DNA from: Anthonomus grandis grandis
Lineage: Eukaryota > Arthropoda > Insecta > Coleoptera > Curculionidae
Assembly: GCF_022605725.1 (NCBI RefSeq)
Contig: NC_065553.1
Span: 5,580,001-5,644,000, forward strand
Direction: 5' to 3'
Length of the DNA stretch: 64,000 bases
Shown here piece by piece: positions 30,633 through 42,480 of this stretch. The position numbers and the translations under genes are program-made. The notes below the pieces were generated by a model. It did not search any database. It was not told where the DNA came from and saw only the letters and a program-made list of their open reading frames with translations. How positions within the stretch are numbered: position 1 is the first letter of the stretch; each line of letters begins with the position of its first letter.

Positions 30633-31326
30633 GTTTCAAGTCAAATAAATATTTTTTTCAATTTTTAAAAGAATGCTTGAGTATGAAATATTTTTTTTTT
30701 GTTAGTCGATATATATATATATATCAGAAGACGCGTCTGTTCAAGAGCGATTACTTTGCCATTTGAACGAATTTGTATGAATTTTTCTTAACATGTTATC
30801 GAATGAAAACTGTTTTCTTACTACCTTTTTTCACCTCTACGACTTGAATCGCCTTGCTGATTCTTCTTAAATTCGGTTCATCATTTGGATTCCTCCAAGG
30901 ATTATTCGTTCTATTCTTAGTATTAACAAAGTGGTGGGTATGTCTCAGTCCAAGATGTATAGGGCATTCCATTTAAAAATGTCTTTTGTCAGATCACGAT
31001 TATAAATAACTCATCACTTTTAATCACACAGAGAGAGCAGCAGCAGACAACAGAATACGCTGATGGATTGAAAGTTAAAAACCGCACCCTGGTCTAATAC
31101 CATAGGCTGCTAGACGGATAATATGGCAAAATGGGGTAATATTATATTTTTTTAAATGATTTTACTAATACTTTAAAATATAAATTATCCTCAATACGAA
31201 GCAGAATTCACCTTGGTTCTGTATATAGACTTTTTGACAGCCTCACTATCAAAACTCACTCAAAATGTGACACCAAACCTGAGAGAAGAGCAATTTCAGT
31301 ATTAAACATATATTTACTTATTGCCT
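30633..31326. other. Intergenic region with an (AT)n microsatellite
   Basis: (AT)n at 30710-30724. The minus strand at about 30960-30785 has an open stretch (TNNPWRNPNDEPNLRRISKA) that looks protein-like, but I cannot assign it. Nothing else is recognised. Confidence 0.4.
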
Positions 31327-32400
31327 CTTTCATTACTAATTTGTTGGTAGTTATTTAATTTATAATATTTACTAAGTAACACTACTAGTGAATTGAGTAG
31401 AGGGTAATTTATTGGTAATTTCATAAAATTTATATTGCTTTTATACATTTACTATACTCTTTTGCAACACTACGTATAAATTCTACTTTGCAAACTTTGC
31501 TCTTCATACAACAAAGTTGCTCATTAAATTGAGTTTATACATTGTGGAATTTGGAAGAATTTTTATATTTAGTTAATATTTTAACAAGAATATAAAACTG
31601 TTAATTTTGATTGTATAAATTGTGATTTTTTCTATAGTCTCATTATAATTTAGTAATACATTTGTGAATTTTTTATCTTTTGTTTCTGCTGCTATAATGT
31701 TTACTTGTTCACTATTTCATTGCTAATTTGTTCATAGTTATTTAATTTATAATATTTACTAAGGAACATTACTAGTGAATTGAGTATGCAGTAATTTCTT
31801 GGTGATTTTATTAAATTTTTATTGACCTTTATTCCTTTATACATTTATTATAAGCTTTTGTAATACTATAAATAAACCCTGACTTACCAAGTTTGTTCTT
31901 CAAACAACAAAGTTCTTAATTAAATTAAGTTATAAGTTTATACATTATGGAATTTGGAAGAGAAATTTTATACTTTATTTAAAGTTTTAACAAGGTTGTA
32001 CAGCTGTTAATTTTTATTGTGTAACTTGTGAATTTTTTGCTATAATCTTTTCTTATAATATAGTAATACCTTTTGTGAATATTTCTTAATGAATTTCTAA
32101 ATACCTATGTATTTATTAGGAAATTTATGGGTCTTTCAGAAATTATAGTACGCAAATAGAAAAACTAACGAATCGAGGACTTCATTTAATATGGGGACAA
32201 AAATAGTCCCGATTTAACATTTTTTCCATCTGCCTACTATAATTTCCAAAAGGACCACATATTTTTCACTAATTTTAAGCGCAAGGTATAGTAGACGGAA
32301 ATTTAAATTTGACGCCACAAACCCATTTTCACTTCCAGTCAGTACGATACCTCGACATTCAGAGGGCGCAACAGTCAATGATTGGTTCAGTGATTGGTAA
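31327..32400. repeat. Two-unit tandem repeat (period ~387 bp) plus GGGCGC core, copy A
   Basis: Two head-to-tail units share TTTAATTTATAATATTTACT (31354 and 31741), then ACTAGTGAATTGAGTA, and later TTTATACATT.TGGAATTTGGAAGA. The 3' side ends with CATTCAGAGGGCGCAACAGT at about 32357. The same organisation recurs at 45240-46110 (copy B), and the core alone at 50245 (copy C). In copies B and C the core is followed by mariner-like sequence, so this is probably the terminal region of a mariner-related element. Confidence 0.65.
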
Positions 32401-32912
32401 GTAAAAAGTATTTTTACTTCTTAGTTTCTTTTAATCTATGGATATTGTTTGTGTTTTTCTTATATGTTGGATTGTGCTAGTTTTGTGTTCTTTTGATTGT
32501 ACTTTTACAGATTTTGACTCTTTGTATTATAATTAAAATTCTGTTTATCTCTTGTGTTCCGAGAGCAAAAAGTATAATAAGGAAGTTCAAATATAAATGT
32601 TTCTATATCAAACATGAGTTGGCAAGGGAATGAACGCAAGTTTATACTAATGTAGTAAGACATGCCTCATTTCCGGATAGTCCAATGTAATTTAAACCAG
32701 ATAAGGTTCATAAGTAATATAAGTATTAAATTTCATATTTTTAACACATATTATTAAAAAAAGGGGGTCAATTTTGGGCCAGTTTTTATAAACATATTTT
32801 CCTAATAATATATAATAGCAATATTTTTTTAATTGACTTAATGAATAAAAAAATCATCATAAACAGGATTTTACCTTGTTTTTGCATTATATTAATCTGA
32901 GAGTATGGCGTT

Positions 32913-33572
32913 AAATTGAATTGAATTGCCGAAACAGTGGGCTGCCAAGGCAGTTGTGCATATAGGTCTCCTAATGGACCCGTCATGCCCCACCAGGGGT
33001 TACCAGAGCCCAACGGCCTTAGAGAAACCGATAAGGCTCTCTTGTCTGAAGGACTTAAAGTCACTCGATACACTGAAAGTGTTACCCAAGTATTTGAACC
33101 TGGCGCGCGTGAGTGCTGGGCACTCCCCGACTACATGGTCAACGGTTTCTTCCTCCTCACAGCACCATCGGCATTCCGGGTTGTCCGCAATACCAATAGT
33201 ATGGAGATCGCTTCTTAAGTGCCAGTGACCGGTTAAAAGACCTGTCACTATCCGAATTTCGCGTCTTTTTAGGCGTAGTAGAATTTTGGTGAGACAGGCA
33301 GAAGGCCCACCTATGTGCGCTTTGGCTTGTCTCATACCAGGGGACTCAGTCCATCTTCGGTGGGTCCACTTGTGCAGCAGACCCTTCATTGACGCGACCG
33401 CAACGAATTTAGCGATACCAACTATGGGTTCCGACCCCATCGGCACATTCGCGGATTCCAGTCTGGCAAGAGAGTCCGCTTCCTCATTACCTGCATGGCC
33501 TGCGTGGCCAGGTATCCAGACGAGCTGGACCCTGCAGCCAACCTGCACCAGTTTTTTCAGGAGTATGGCGTT
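32913..33572 (-). mobile_element. 5'-truncated LINE fragment (RNase H-bearing clade) with 12-bp TSD
   Basis: Flanked by a 12-bp direct repeat GAGTATGGCGTT (32901-32912 and 33561-33572). On the minus strand it encodes the end of an RNase H domain (QLVWIPGHAGHAGNEEADSL) and a Cys/His knuckle (CRWCCEEEETVDHVVGEC), then a short 3' UTR. It ends in a small tandem tail of AATTC units next to the left TSD copy. RNase H plus a C-terminal zinc knuckle is characteristic of I/LOA/Ingi-type LINEs. The TSD and tail together make a target-primed insertion very likely. Confidence 0.8.
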
Positions 33573-33594
33573 TTTTATTATATTACACATTTGA

Positions 33595-34844
33595 AACTCA
33601 CGTCTGATTGAAAAAAAATTAAACTTCCCACGTAATGTTTTTTAAAAGAAGTGTATTTACTACGGCCGTCGGAGGGCACCACCGTAACAACTTCCTAATT
33701 CGTATATAGGCAGTTGCCCATCTATAGAGTTATCCCTTATCGATGGTGGTCATTAATTAATTTTCAAAGGATTAGCAGTTCAGGTATATTTAATATGTTC
33801 GTGCCGCCATAGGATCCCGATCGCCACCATATAGGCTTCATACATGTGGCAGCACTTTAAATCATCACATGATCCAGAAACCAAATTTTAAAGAACCGTT
33901 AAATAGCATCTTAAAATGCGCGCTGTGCAATAACCCAGCTACGATGCTGCTTCTTGCCAAGTTTTTTTTCGAAAAAAAAGCAAAAGGAGAAAAGAAAAGA
34001 GCGACCATGACCTTACCCTACTATGGGCATACTCGCGCCGCTTTCATTCATAATTAGCCGCCTCTTAGAAAGCGGAGGCAAAACTCTCTCGGCAGAGCAG
34101 CTAAGACGATAACTTTCATTTCTTTAGAGCAGCCGAGCTCAATTTTAAATTGTAATTTTATATAGTGCGCGGCGCGCGCTTTTATAAACTGAAAATTGCG
34201 GTACAAGCGGAAGTTGGCTTTTCTTTTTTTTTGAATTTTCTTCTCTTTACTGGTTTTGTTTGCGAATTGGTCTATAACAAGTAGTTACAGTTTAATTTTA
34301 AGTTGGTTTGTGATAAAGTGGGGGAATACCGGCCCCTTATGAGAAGTTTTAAACGTTTCAGAGATTTTAATGACTTAAAAATAAAAAAAAGGAGGTTTAA
34401 CAAAACTATAGGAAGTTTGGGAATAAAATACACATTTAGTAGAAAGTGACAACGGTTTTTAAAAAAATACAGAGTTCTAAAAGAAAATATAAGTGGTCGG
34501 AACTACCCCGCAGTTTGGGGGTAATATCAGCCCTAATACCGCACTTTGTACTTATTTTGTACGAATATGCCTTTCAACAGTTTATCTCTGTTTCTTTTCT
34601 TATTCCCTCTAACTGAACGTGAAACACTTGAAATTATAAAATCTTCTTCTAGAAAAAAGTAATCCAGTATAGACGAGATCCTATCTTCTGAATTTATCAT
34701 TTCAATTTGGATATTTTCTGAGTATTCTATTTAGTGGGTAACTAGCAGAAGTGTTTAAGTATATTGCTGTCCTGTCCGTATTGTCAAAGATCTTCAAAAA
34801 ATCCTAAAAAAAGACTTGTTGCACTTCTTTTGGTATACTATTAT
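33595..34844. other. Intergenic, partly GC-richer, no gene recognised
   Basis: 33650-34200 is mixed composition with a TATATAGTGCGCGGCGCGCG segment at 34160-34180; the rest is AT-rich. A 62-codon open frame at 33869-34057 has no recognisable motif. Confidence 0.4.
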
Positions 34845-35400
34845 CTAATCAGTTTGGATTCAAAGCTGGACTCTCTACATCAGATGCTATAATATCTCTT
34901 TATAAATATCTTGAACAATTTTGAATTGAAGTTAAAATCTGTTAGTATCGTACTTATTTACTAAGTAAGATCTTTCATTATGGTATAAGGGGCCCTGCTC
35001 ACAAATGCCTTAAATCATGTTTGATAGATTGAAAGTTAGTGGTTAGGTGGCCATATCTAAGACCTATTTTATTTTTAATTTTTGTTAATGACTTGCATCT
35101 TCTGCCTAATGACAACTATATAACACTTTTTGCGGATGATACATCAACAGTTGTCTCGGGTACTGACTACTAGTCTCTACTACTAGCTGAAACTGCAGAC
35201 TGGTTCCAGAAAAATGGTCTTTGTCTAAATAGTTTGAAAACCAATTTCATTTTCCGGAGTTATTTAGGACAGGAGCTTATTCCTCTGGTCATTAAGCACT
35301 CTCATCCAACAAGACCCTGCCAAGTTCTTAGGAGTTGTAATTGATAGACATCTATCATGGGATCCTCGGGTGGAATCTGTATGCAATTGGACTATGTGGA
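34845..35400 (+). pseudogene. Reverse transcriptase remnant of a LINE
   Basis: With many frame changes the plus strand reads FGFKAGLSTSDAIISLYKYL (34857), a LFADDTSTVV catalytic block near 35130, KNGLCLNSLKTNF (35215) and KFLGVVIDRHLSWDPRVESV (35320). These are consecutive RT motifs. There is no intact frame, and the family is unclear. Confidence 0.7.
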
Positions 35401-37787
35401 TACATATACTCTTAAAAAGCTTTTATTAGGCCTTAGTGCATTCCACTGTATCCTATGCCTTGTAAGCTAACTTTATATTCTGCTAGTTCCGCAGAGTCAA
35501 GCTTCTCAATCAAATAGTAATAAATCCTGTCAAAGGGTTCAGAGAGCTTTAAGTATTCAGAATAAGTGGAAAAATTTTCTTCCATGTTGTTCAAAATAGA
35601 CTTTTGATACAAAATCATATTTCTTGAACCTGGTCTCCCTATTATTAATTCATGGTATTTAGAATAAAAAAATAACGATTTCAGTTAAATCTTTAGGTAT
35701 TTGAACAGTCGGGTATATTAATAATGCCCGGGATGTAAGATAAAAATATAGCAAAAATGTACAGAGATTTTTTCATAAAGGGCAAGGAATGTCTATGTGG
35801 ACCAACATGAAAGCCTATTGGGTGAAAAATCAGATGTGCTGCAAATGAGGATTCTGAAGCCTAATCTATGGTTGCGTTATGTAGAGGACAAAGTTGTTTC
35901 AATGTTGTAAAAATGAGGCTAGAAAGAGCTGATGCAATTTTTATGCAATGTTTAAGCACAGAGGGCAGGAGAAAATGGCCAAATAATTTTTTACTTTGGG
36001 GATATCATCACGGAGAAAAATTCTTGAACGTGAATGAAGATGAAATAACTTGTGCCCAGGTAATTAAAACACGAAATAATATTTGAATCGAAATGTTGCA
36101 GATAATTCTATCAGGGTAAAGTTCCACAACAGACTGGGTAATAATGTTTAGCGCTAATTAGATGCGATTGGCTAAGTGCATTCGCCTTTTTTTGTATGTC
36201 TATTGCATCTAAACTATTGCACATGCTTTAAGATAATATGTAATTTCTTATGGTCGGTGCTTTCGTTTCCATACCGGTATATTTTCCGCATATAATATTT
36301 TTATCAACGTCTAATAATTTTTGATAAAAGTATAAGATGAGATGATGAAAATAATAAAGATCCAAGTAAATAATAAATTTGTACATCCCTAAATCAGTTC
36401 ATTGATTGCTTTGCAAATAACAAACTAATTATCTTATTATTGAAAAAATCATTTTCTCAATTAGTCTGTATAATGGCACTTAATGTATTTAACGTCATAT
36501 ATGTATATCTTAAAGTTGTTTTTCAACCGAATCTGTAATATTTTCAATATCAAATTAGGTCATGTAAAAGAAACTCTATAATGTTTTTTATTTAATGTTA
36601 ATTTCAAAAGTTAAGCTCTACATGTAATTCGACGTTGGTTTAACGATGTTTTATTGACTTAAATTTAAACTGTTGGTCCGGTAAAATATAAAAGTTAATA
36701 CAAATTAGACAAATGTTGAGAAAACGACCTAGAGCATTAACAGAAACTCAAGGCTATGAAGCTCGGTACTGCTAATGCATATTGCTGCACATTCTTGGGA
36801 TTCTTAATGATTTCCATGAAGAATAAATTTTCGGCAAACAGGTTAGTTGCTCTTGAATCGTATTTAAAAAATTCGTATAGGCGTCACCATGGATCTTCAT
36901 GTTGTCTTAGTAGTTCAAAACTTTTCCGAGATACAGATTGTAATAAGTCTTAAAATTAATGTATTGAGTTTACGCCTAAATGGCACGGGTCAGTCAAACT
37001 TATTTTTACCTGGCAACGTTAAAGGGAGATTAAAGGCCCTAAAGGTGCCCAAAGGTCATTTGGCCTGATGGTCTACGTGTGTATTAGATGGTAAACATGT
37101 GGGACATATGGGAGGGCTGAAATAATAAATTTGTTTTAGGGGGCTCATGAATGACATGGACAGAAATCAGTTATGGACTACGGAAGTTCTCTTTTTTTTT
37201 AATTTAAAAACTTGGTTATATATGAGCTATCATGTTGCATATAGATACTACTCGATTTACAATAAAATAATATATTTCAAAACATATTGTTTTTTCTTTT
37301 TGAGTCAATTAACTGTAAGATATTTCGCATTAATTGGGCAGGGTATCTCAAGTTTTTGCAGTTCTACTTAACCTTCTAAATTATTAGCTTCATTTTCGGA
37401 TTCGCAAACACTAGATCGATAACATTTTTTTTAGATTATAAGGCTCCTTCACTATCCAACTCTTTTTCATGCATTTTTAAGTAGAATTTTCTATAAATTG
37501 CAGCGCAAATATATCTATTGTCAAAATAAGTCTATTGAATTTTTTAGTCGATAAAACAATTAAAAAAAAACAATCTAACAAGAAGTGGCTTTATACTAGA
37601 GGCAACTAATAACAAAAATTATTCAACGTCTTGGATATTACCTATAACTGTGAATGAAAATGAATTAAGCAAAATATATTATATATTTTGCTTTTTTCTT
37701 AATTTTTTTTGTTTTTTTTTTAAGACATGTAAAGAAACTTCTAAGATATATTCATACGCATAAATTGCGTCCTATACAAATGTGTTT
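35401..37787. other. Intergenic, no gene recognised
   Basis: Small open frames at 35868-36086, 36756-36953 and 37147-37371 show no known domain. The first (RLERADAIFMQCLSTEGRRK) is the most protein-like but stands alone. Around 36150-36222, TTAGATGCGAT and ATTGCATCTAA form a short inverted pair. Confidence 0.4.
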
Positions 37788-38060
37788 CTGTTTTGTTTTG
37801 GGGTCTTGCTTCTAGTAGAATCTCTTTTATGGTCTTATTTTTGATGTTTTTTAATTTTTTTAGTTTTTTAAATAAGACTTTTTTAATCTTCTCTATTTTG
37901 AGGTCGTTGTGGATTTCTTCATTTCTTAGGAACCACGGATCATCTATTCTGACCGTTCAGAGGATTTTGTTTTCGAAAGTTTGTAGTTTTTTGATATGTG
38001 ATTTTGAGGCTCTAATGAATGCTTTTGAACCATAAGTTGGTTTGGGTCTTAATACTTGTT
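37788..38060 (-). pseudogene. Jockey-type LINE reverse transcriptase C-terminus, fragment
   Basis: Minus-strand reading RPKPTYGSKAFIRASKSHIK, then KLQTFENKIL, one stop, and IDDPWFLRNEEIHNDLKIEK. This is the TYGSQVW ... KLQ..QNK.LR ... APWF.RN..IH.DL order seen near the end of Jockey-clade ORF2 proteins. Only this tip survives. Confidence 0.7.
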
Positions 38061-39985
38061 TATTATCTAATTTTAAATTAATACTTGTTAAGTTCTTTTT
38101 TTCTTCTTTTTTTGAAGTATGTTTACTCGGTTTTCCGTGGCGGTAAGTGTAGATTTTACTTTATTTATTTACATGGATAAACGAAGTTTTTCATTTACTA
38201 TGTTACAAAATAAATCAGTGTTTTCCTAGAAAAAGGCTTATAAAATGAGAAATAGAAAACCATGAGGCACAGCATGCCTCGGAATTTCGGTGAAAAATCT
38301 CCGTTTTATGACTAAGTTGTGCAAATATAGGTACTACTAATGAATACATTTTTTTTTATCATCAGAAGTACCATACTCTATACAGAATGACAACTAAAGC
38401 AGAAAAGACTAAATATTATAGTGACATAATTTTTATATTTTTTAATACTTTGTTTTTTTTCTATTATTGTTTAATATGGTTCCTCTAACTACTGCTTCTG
38501 GCAGCAGTTTTACTTATTTCACCTGTTTTTTAATTTTTTTAATAATGTGTTTTCAAAAATTGTGTAGTTTGGAAATATGTACTGGCTCTTCTTAAGGAGG
38601 CTAGGGGTAGGGAGACTGATCAGTATGCTAAACGTGTGTACTTGGCTGAAGTCACCATAAGGCAGTGGAAAATTATTGTATATATAAAATTTTGCAATGT
38701 GTTGTTTACTCCTAAGATTTTTTATTATATTAATTAAAATACAGTTAATAAAATTAAAAATAAATCTCAAATAGAAATAGTAATAGTAATATAATAAAAA
38801 TTGTTAAGGCTGGAAAATAATAAATTAATAAATCAAATAAATAATCAGTGTTAATAAAAAACAAAATAGAATAAATGAAATGATTTATTTTGTAGGTTTG
38901 GCCTTATTTTAGAATTTTATTAACGTGTCACATTCATTCTTCGAAAGAATTTACAAAATCAAGACTGTTATATAGATATGAAATATTGATTAGAAAATAA
39001 TTTATATAAAAATAATATAATAATTTTCTATGTTAATTTATTTATGTTAATCATTTTCGTTTTACAGAGAATGTTGAATGTAGAAAGTTTTTGAATTAAA
39101 TTATATAAAAGGGAAACATTAAATTACTTTAAATAATGAGAAATACATCATTATTTTACACTTATTTAATATATTACATTATAAGAAATAATTTTGTTTG
39201 CTACTGTTAGTTTTTATTTTTGTTATTTTTGTTCATCGAATATTACTCTTACCTCTAAGATAAATTTTGTAAATTTATTACAATCAGATTTAAATTTGAG
39301 GAGGTTAATTTGCCATCAGGCTCTGATGGGGCTATATGAGCCACGTGATTGACAATTACATTTTTAACTATTTTCCCTTTTCTACGCTGTTTTGGTTTAC
39401 CCTAAAAAATAATTTTTGACAATAACAACAGTAATTAAAAATGTAATTTAAACAATAAAAATGTTATTACCAATTGTATTGTATTATTATTTTCATTGGC
39501 ATTGGGACCTTTTTTGGACTAAAAAATCGCAGATTACATTACCTGAGACTTCCAGCTCTGCATTAGAATTTTTCTTAGTATTTTCCTTATCATCACATTT
39601 GCTTATTAAAATTTCAAGATCATCCTACATAACAAGTCTAAACAATCACAAACCATTCATCATCGCAAATATAAGCAATAACTGTTGCAGTTACAAGAAA
39701 TTGTATAATTTGGCAGTAAAAGGAAACTAAAGTTTCTTTAGAAAAAATGGTTATCAATTGAAACCAATGTAAGAAAAAAGTTACAACGACGATTAAGCAT
39801 TTACTGGTTCATTGGTTGACGATTTTCCGCATTTACAATTAATGTACATGCCATTCTTCGTAAAGTATTTTAACTCCTATCAGGATCGATTATTTTACGA
39901 CATATCTTTTCAAGGAAAGTGCAATTCGCATCATAGTTATACGATTAAACGAATAGATTAACGATAAACGAACTATTTGAAAAAA
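38061..39985. other. Very AT-rich intergenic region
   Basis: No confident gene. The minus strand has two stretches with exon-like borders (39630-39540 and 39402-39300), but their reading phases do not join (see rejected items). Confidence 0.4.
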
Positions 39986-40484
39986 AACGGGATATTAGAC
40001 TTCGCGGTCACACTAAAATTAAAAAAACAAATGTATAAAACAAAAACACGTCAAATGTTTTTGCCTAATAGAGTATTTGACGTTTGGAATTTTTACCCGT
40101 AGATGTCATAACTGCTCCTTCTGTGAACTGTTTCAAGAATCGTCTGGATAGATTGGACATGTTTAGTAATTAAATTTGGAAGCTGACATTTGAAGATTTA
40201 TTCAAATATATTATAATGCCTACTTAGTTCATCGAGCTATACAGAATGTAAATTCTTGGCTTTTATTTACTAAAATAATAAAAATAAAAATAAAATACTA
40301 TACTGACCTATATGGAGTCCTAAAAAGAGTTAAAAACCTTTCTTTTACAAAGTTACAACGCCTTATCCCCATTAAAAGTGAATTCAAAACGATGGTTATC
40401 AAATATTCTCTTTTTGCAAACGTCAAATTGATGTTATGAATTTGCAGTTTTTAGGATGCTTGTACACAAGATTTTGTCTTTTTT
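39986..40484 (+). mobile_element. LINE 3' ends: C-terminal coding stub with 3' UTR, then a second family's tail
   Basis: 39990-40180 translates, with breaks, to the terminal LRGHTKK...FFANRVFDVWNSLP-like region of a CR1/L2-type LINE. It is followed by a 3' UTR (AATGCCTACTTAGTTCAT ... TTCTTGGCTTTT) and an (AAATA)-like tail at 40270-40300, shared with 10262-10385. Then at 40453-40484 comes TTTTTAGGATGCTTGTACAC and ACAAGATTTTGT, which is the 3' tip of the next LINE's family. Confidence 0.6.
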
Positions 40485-41760
40485 TTTCGTACCCAAAGAG
40501 TTATAGTATCTGGATGTTTATCCGATTCCAGATCCCTTAAAACTGGAGTAACTCAGGGTTCAGTGTTAGGACCACTATTATTTTTGCTCTATGTAAATGA
40601 TTTGGGTTCATTAAAACTGCAGGGCAAAGTGGTTCAGTTTGCTGATGATACCACCATTTTATGGAATCATAGAGATTCTGATAATGTTAGAGCCCAGGTT
40701 TTTAAGGATCTTAAGATTTTATCGGAGTGGTGTGCTGCAAACAGGCTTGTATTTAATGTGGGCAAAACCTTTATTATGGGATTTAAGTGTGACGTTCAGG
40801 GCCTTATGTTTAGTGAAAACTCCCCCTTGCAAAACAAAGAAAGCTGTAAGTTCCTTGGTATTACCATTGATGGTCGCCTTCGCTTCGAAGATCATATCCT
40901 AAATCTTGCATCAAAATTATCCTCTGGATGCTTTGCAGTAAGAATGGCGGGGCATGAGCTGGGAGGGGTAGTTGCACGTTCAGTGTACTTTTCTCTTATT
41001 GAGTCCCACCTTCGTTATGGCTTGCCTTTTTGGGGTTTAAGCAACAAGGGATTATTAAACATAATTTTTGTGATTCAAAAAAAGGCAGTTAGATACCTAT
41101 GTTCCGCTGGGTTAAGAGATTCTTGTAAACCTCTCTTTATATCTCAAAAAATCCTAACTCTTTTTATCTTAGAAACAGCTACTCTTATTCATAAATGTCC
41201 TAAACCTCCCTCTAACACTGGTCATATGACTCGCCATGTTAACGATTTTCCCTTACCAATCCCTACATCCTCCCTCACCAAGAACTCACTTATATACCTT
41301 AGCAAAAAAATTTACAACCATGTTCCTCTATGTATCAGACAAATTTTAGAAGTTAAGAGATTCAAAAAGGAATTAAAATCACTTTTATTATCCAGGGCAT
41401 ATTATAGCCTTGACGATTTTTTTAATGATACCTTTTAACCTGTGCTCTGACATCATTTTAGTGTTTTAGTTTTGTTTCCTGTTAAATAATGTAATTTACT
41501 TCTTCTAAATTCTGTTTTATTGACAGCTTTACTTATTTTTTAATGAAATTTATCAAAAAGATGCTTTTTTTTCTCAATCTGTTTTGTTATGATTAATTTT
41601 GGTAATGTGTGTAAATTTTATGGTAAAGTGTTTTAGAAGTTATGTTTGTTTGAAATTTAAAGTGAATTTGGAATTTTTTAGTTTTTAGGATGCTTGTACA
41701 CAAGATTTTGTTGTCTTACGTAATATAGCACATTTTCTTTCTTTCTTTCTTTCTTTCTTT
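40485..41760 (+). mobile_element. 5'-truncated LINE with RT C-terminal half and (CTTT)n tail
   Basis: The RT begins mid-domain (RVIVSGCLSDSRSLKTGVTQ, then GSVLGPLLF) at about 40490. An uninterrupted 291-codon stretch to 41438 includes VVQFADDTTILW (catalytic), WCAANRLVFNVGKT, CKFLGITIDGRLRFEDHI, the thumb, and a C-terminal FKKELKSLLLSRAYYSLDDF. The 3' UTR ends TTTTTAGGATGCTTGTACAC...TAATATAGCACA with a (CTTT)n tail at 41733-41760. This is the least decayed coding stretch among the intergenic LINE pieces, so probably a recent insertion. Confidence 0.8.
41733..41760. repeat. (CTTT)n microsatellite at a LINE 3' end
   Basis: Six to seven CTTT units immediately after the LINE 3' UTR. It marks the 3' terminus and orientation of the insertion. 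Confidence 0.85.
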
Positions 41761-42049
41761 AAAGATATGATGAATTTCATAGCAACTTCTAACTTATATT
41801 CCTAACTCAATCTTTACGAAAATATTAAAGACATAAGTAATTAGTAAAACCTTGACGGCCAAGAACGTCCAAGCGTCAATGCTTCTTTAATTCATTCCCA
41901 AAAACTTCAATCTCCTACAAAATTTATGACACACCAAAAATTCCAGACTCATGTAATATTCAAGAGCAACTTATCTTAAACAACCCTTATCAAAAGACCT
42001 AAAATATACCACCACCCTCTCCCCTCCAGTATAAAATCATACATCTCCA
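41761..42049. other. Intergenic, no feature
   Basis: AT-rich sequence that becomes C-rich towards 42010, leading into the GC-rich block. No coding signal. Confidence 0.4.
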
Positions 42050-42480
42050 GAAAAAAAAGAATCCCGAAGGCTATCGACCGCGTAACTCCTTCTACCCCCG
42101 CACCCTACAGCCCACCCACCCCACCAACCCCACGTTCCTATCGCATGTCCAATACACACGTATCGCACGTGCTGGTGCCGGCCAGTGTCCCTTCGTGGTG
42201 ACACATGCGCCATACGACCAACCGAATCGATCGAGCGGCATAAGGGTGGGCAGTCGCGTCTCTTCATTGGGCGGGAGGCGGGGCTAGTGGTGGCTGCGGG
42301 GGTAATTACCCTGGACCGTAAGGGTGGCGGGTGGTAATGGGGCGAAGGGAGAAAGGGGGTGATCCGGCGACCGTGTGATAAATAACCCCCAACGACAACG
42401 AAATGCTCTCAATGTCGAGGATGATTAATTAGGGCGGACGCCACCGCAACACCGGGGATGGATGGATCAGATGGTGATGC
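42050..42480. promoter_or_regulatory. GC-rich unique block, candidate regulatory region
   Basis: About 430 bp of markedly GC-rich DNA in an otherwise AT-rich landscape, with C-runs on one side (CCCACCCACCCCACCAACCC) and G-runs on the other (GGGCGGGAGGCGGGGC). It also contains homeodomain-like AT cores embedded in GC sequence (GATGATTAATTAGGGCGG, TGATAAATAACC). No inverted repeat or coding frame was found. It could be a promoter/enhancer of a gene outside the window or a diverged GC-rich transposon end. Confidence 0.4.

Noticed and set aside
30785..30960. Minus-strand protein-like stretch (NPWRNPNDEPNLRRISKA)
   Set aside because: Too short and without a family I can name; may be a transposon scrap. 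No splice context.
35868..36086. 72-codon open frame with basic residues
   Set aside because: No domain, neighbours or splice sites support it; flanked by decayed LINE sequence.
39300..39630. Two minus-strand segments with acceptor and donor-like borders (DDLEILISKC... and KPKQRRKGKIVKN...)
   Set aside because: Joining them in phase creates an immediate stop, and neither shows a known domain; kept only as a low-level possibility.
42037..42267. 76-codon minus-strand open frame in the GC-rich block
   Set aside because: Gly/Trp-rich translation of G-runs; no homology pattern and no splice context.
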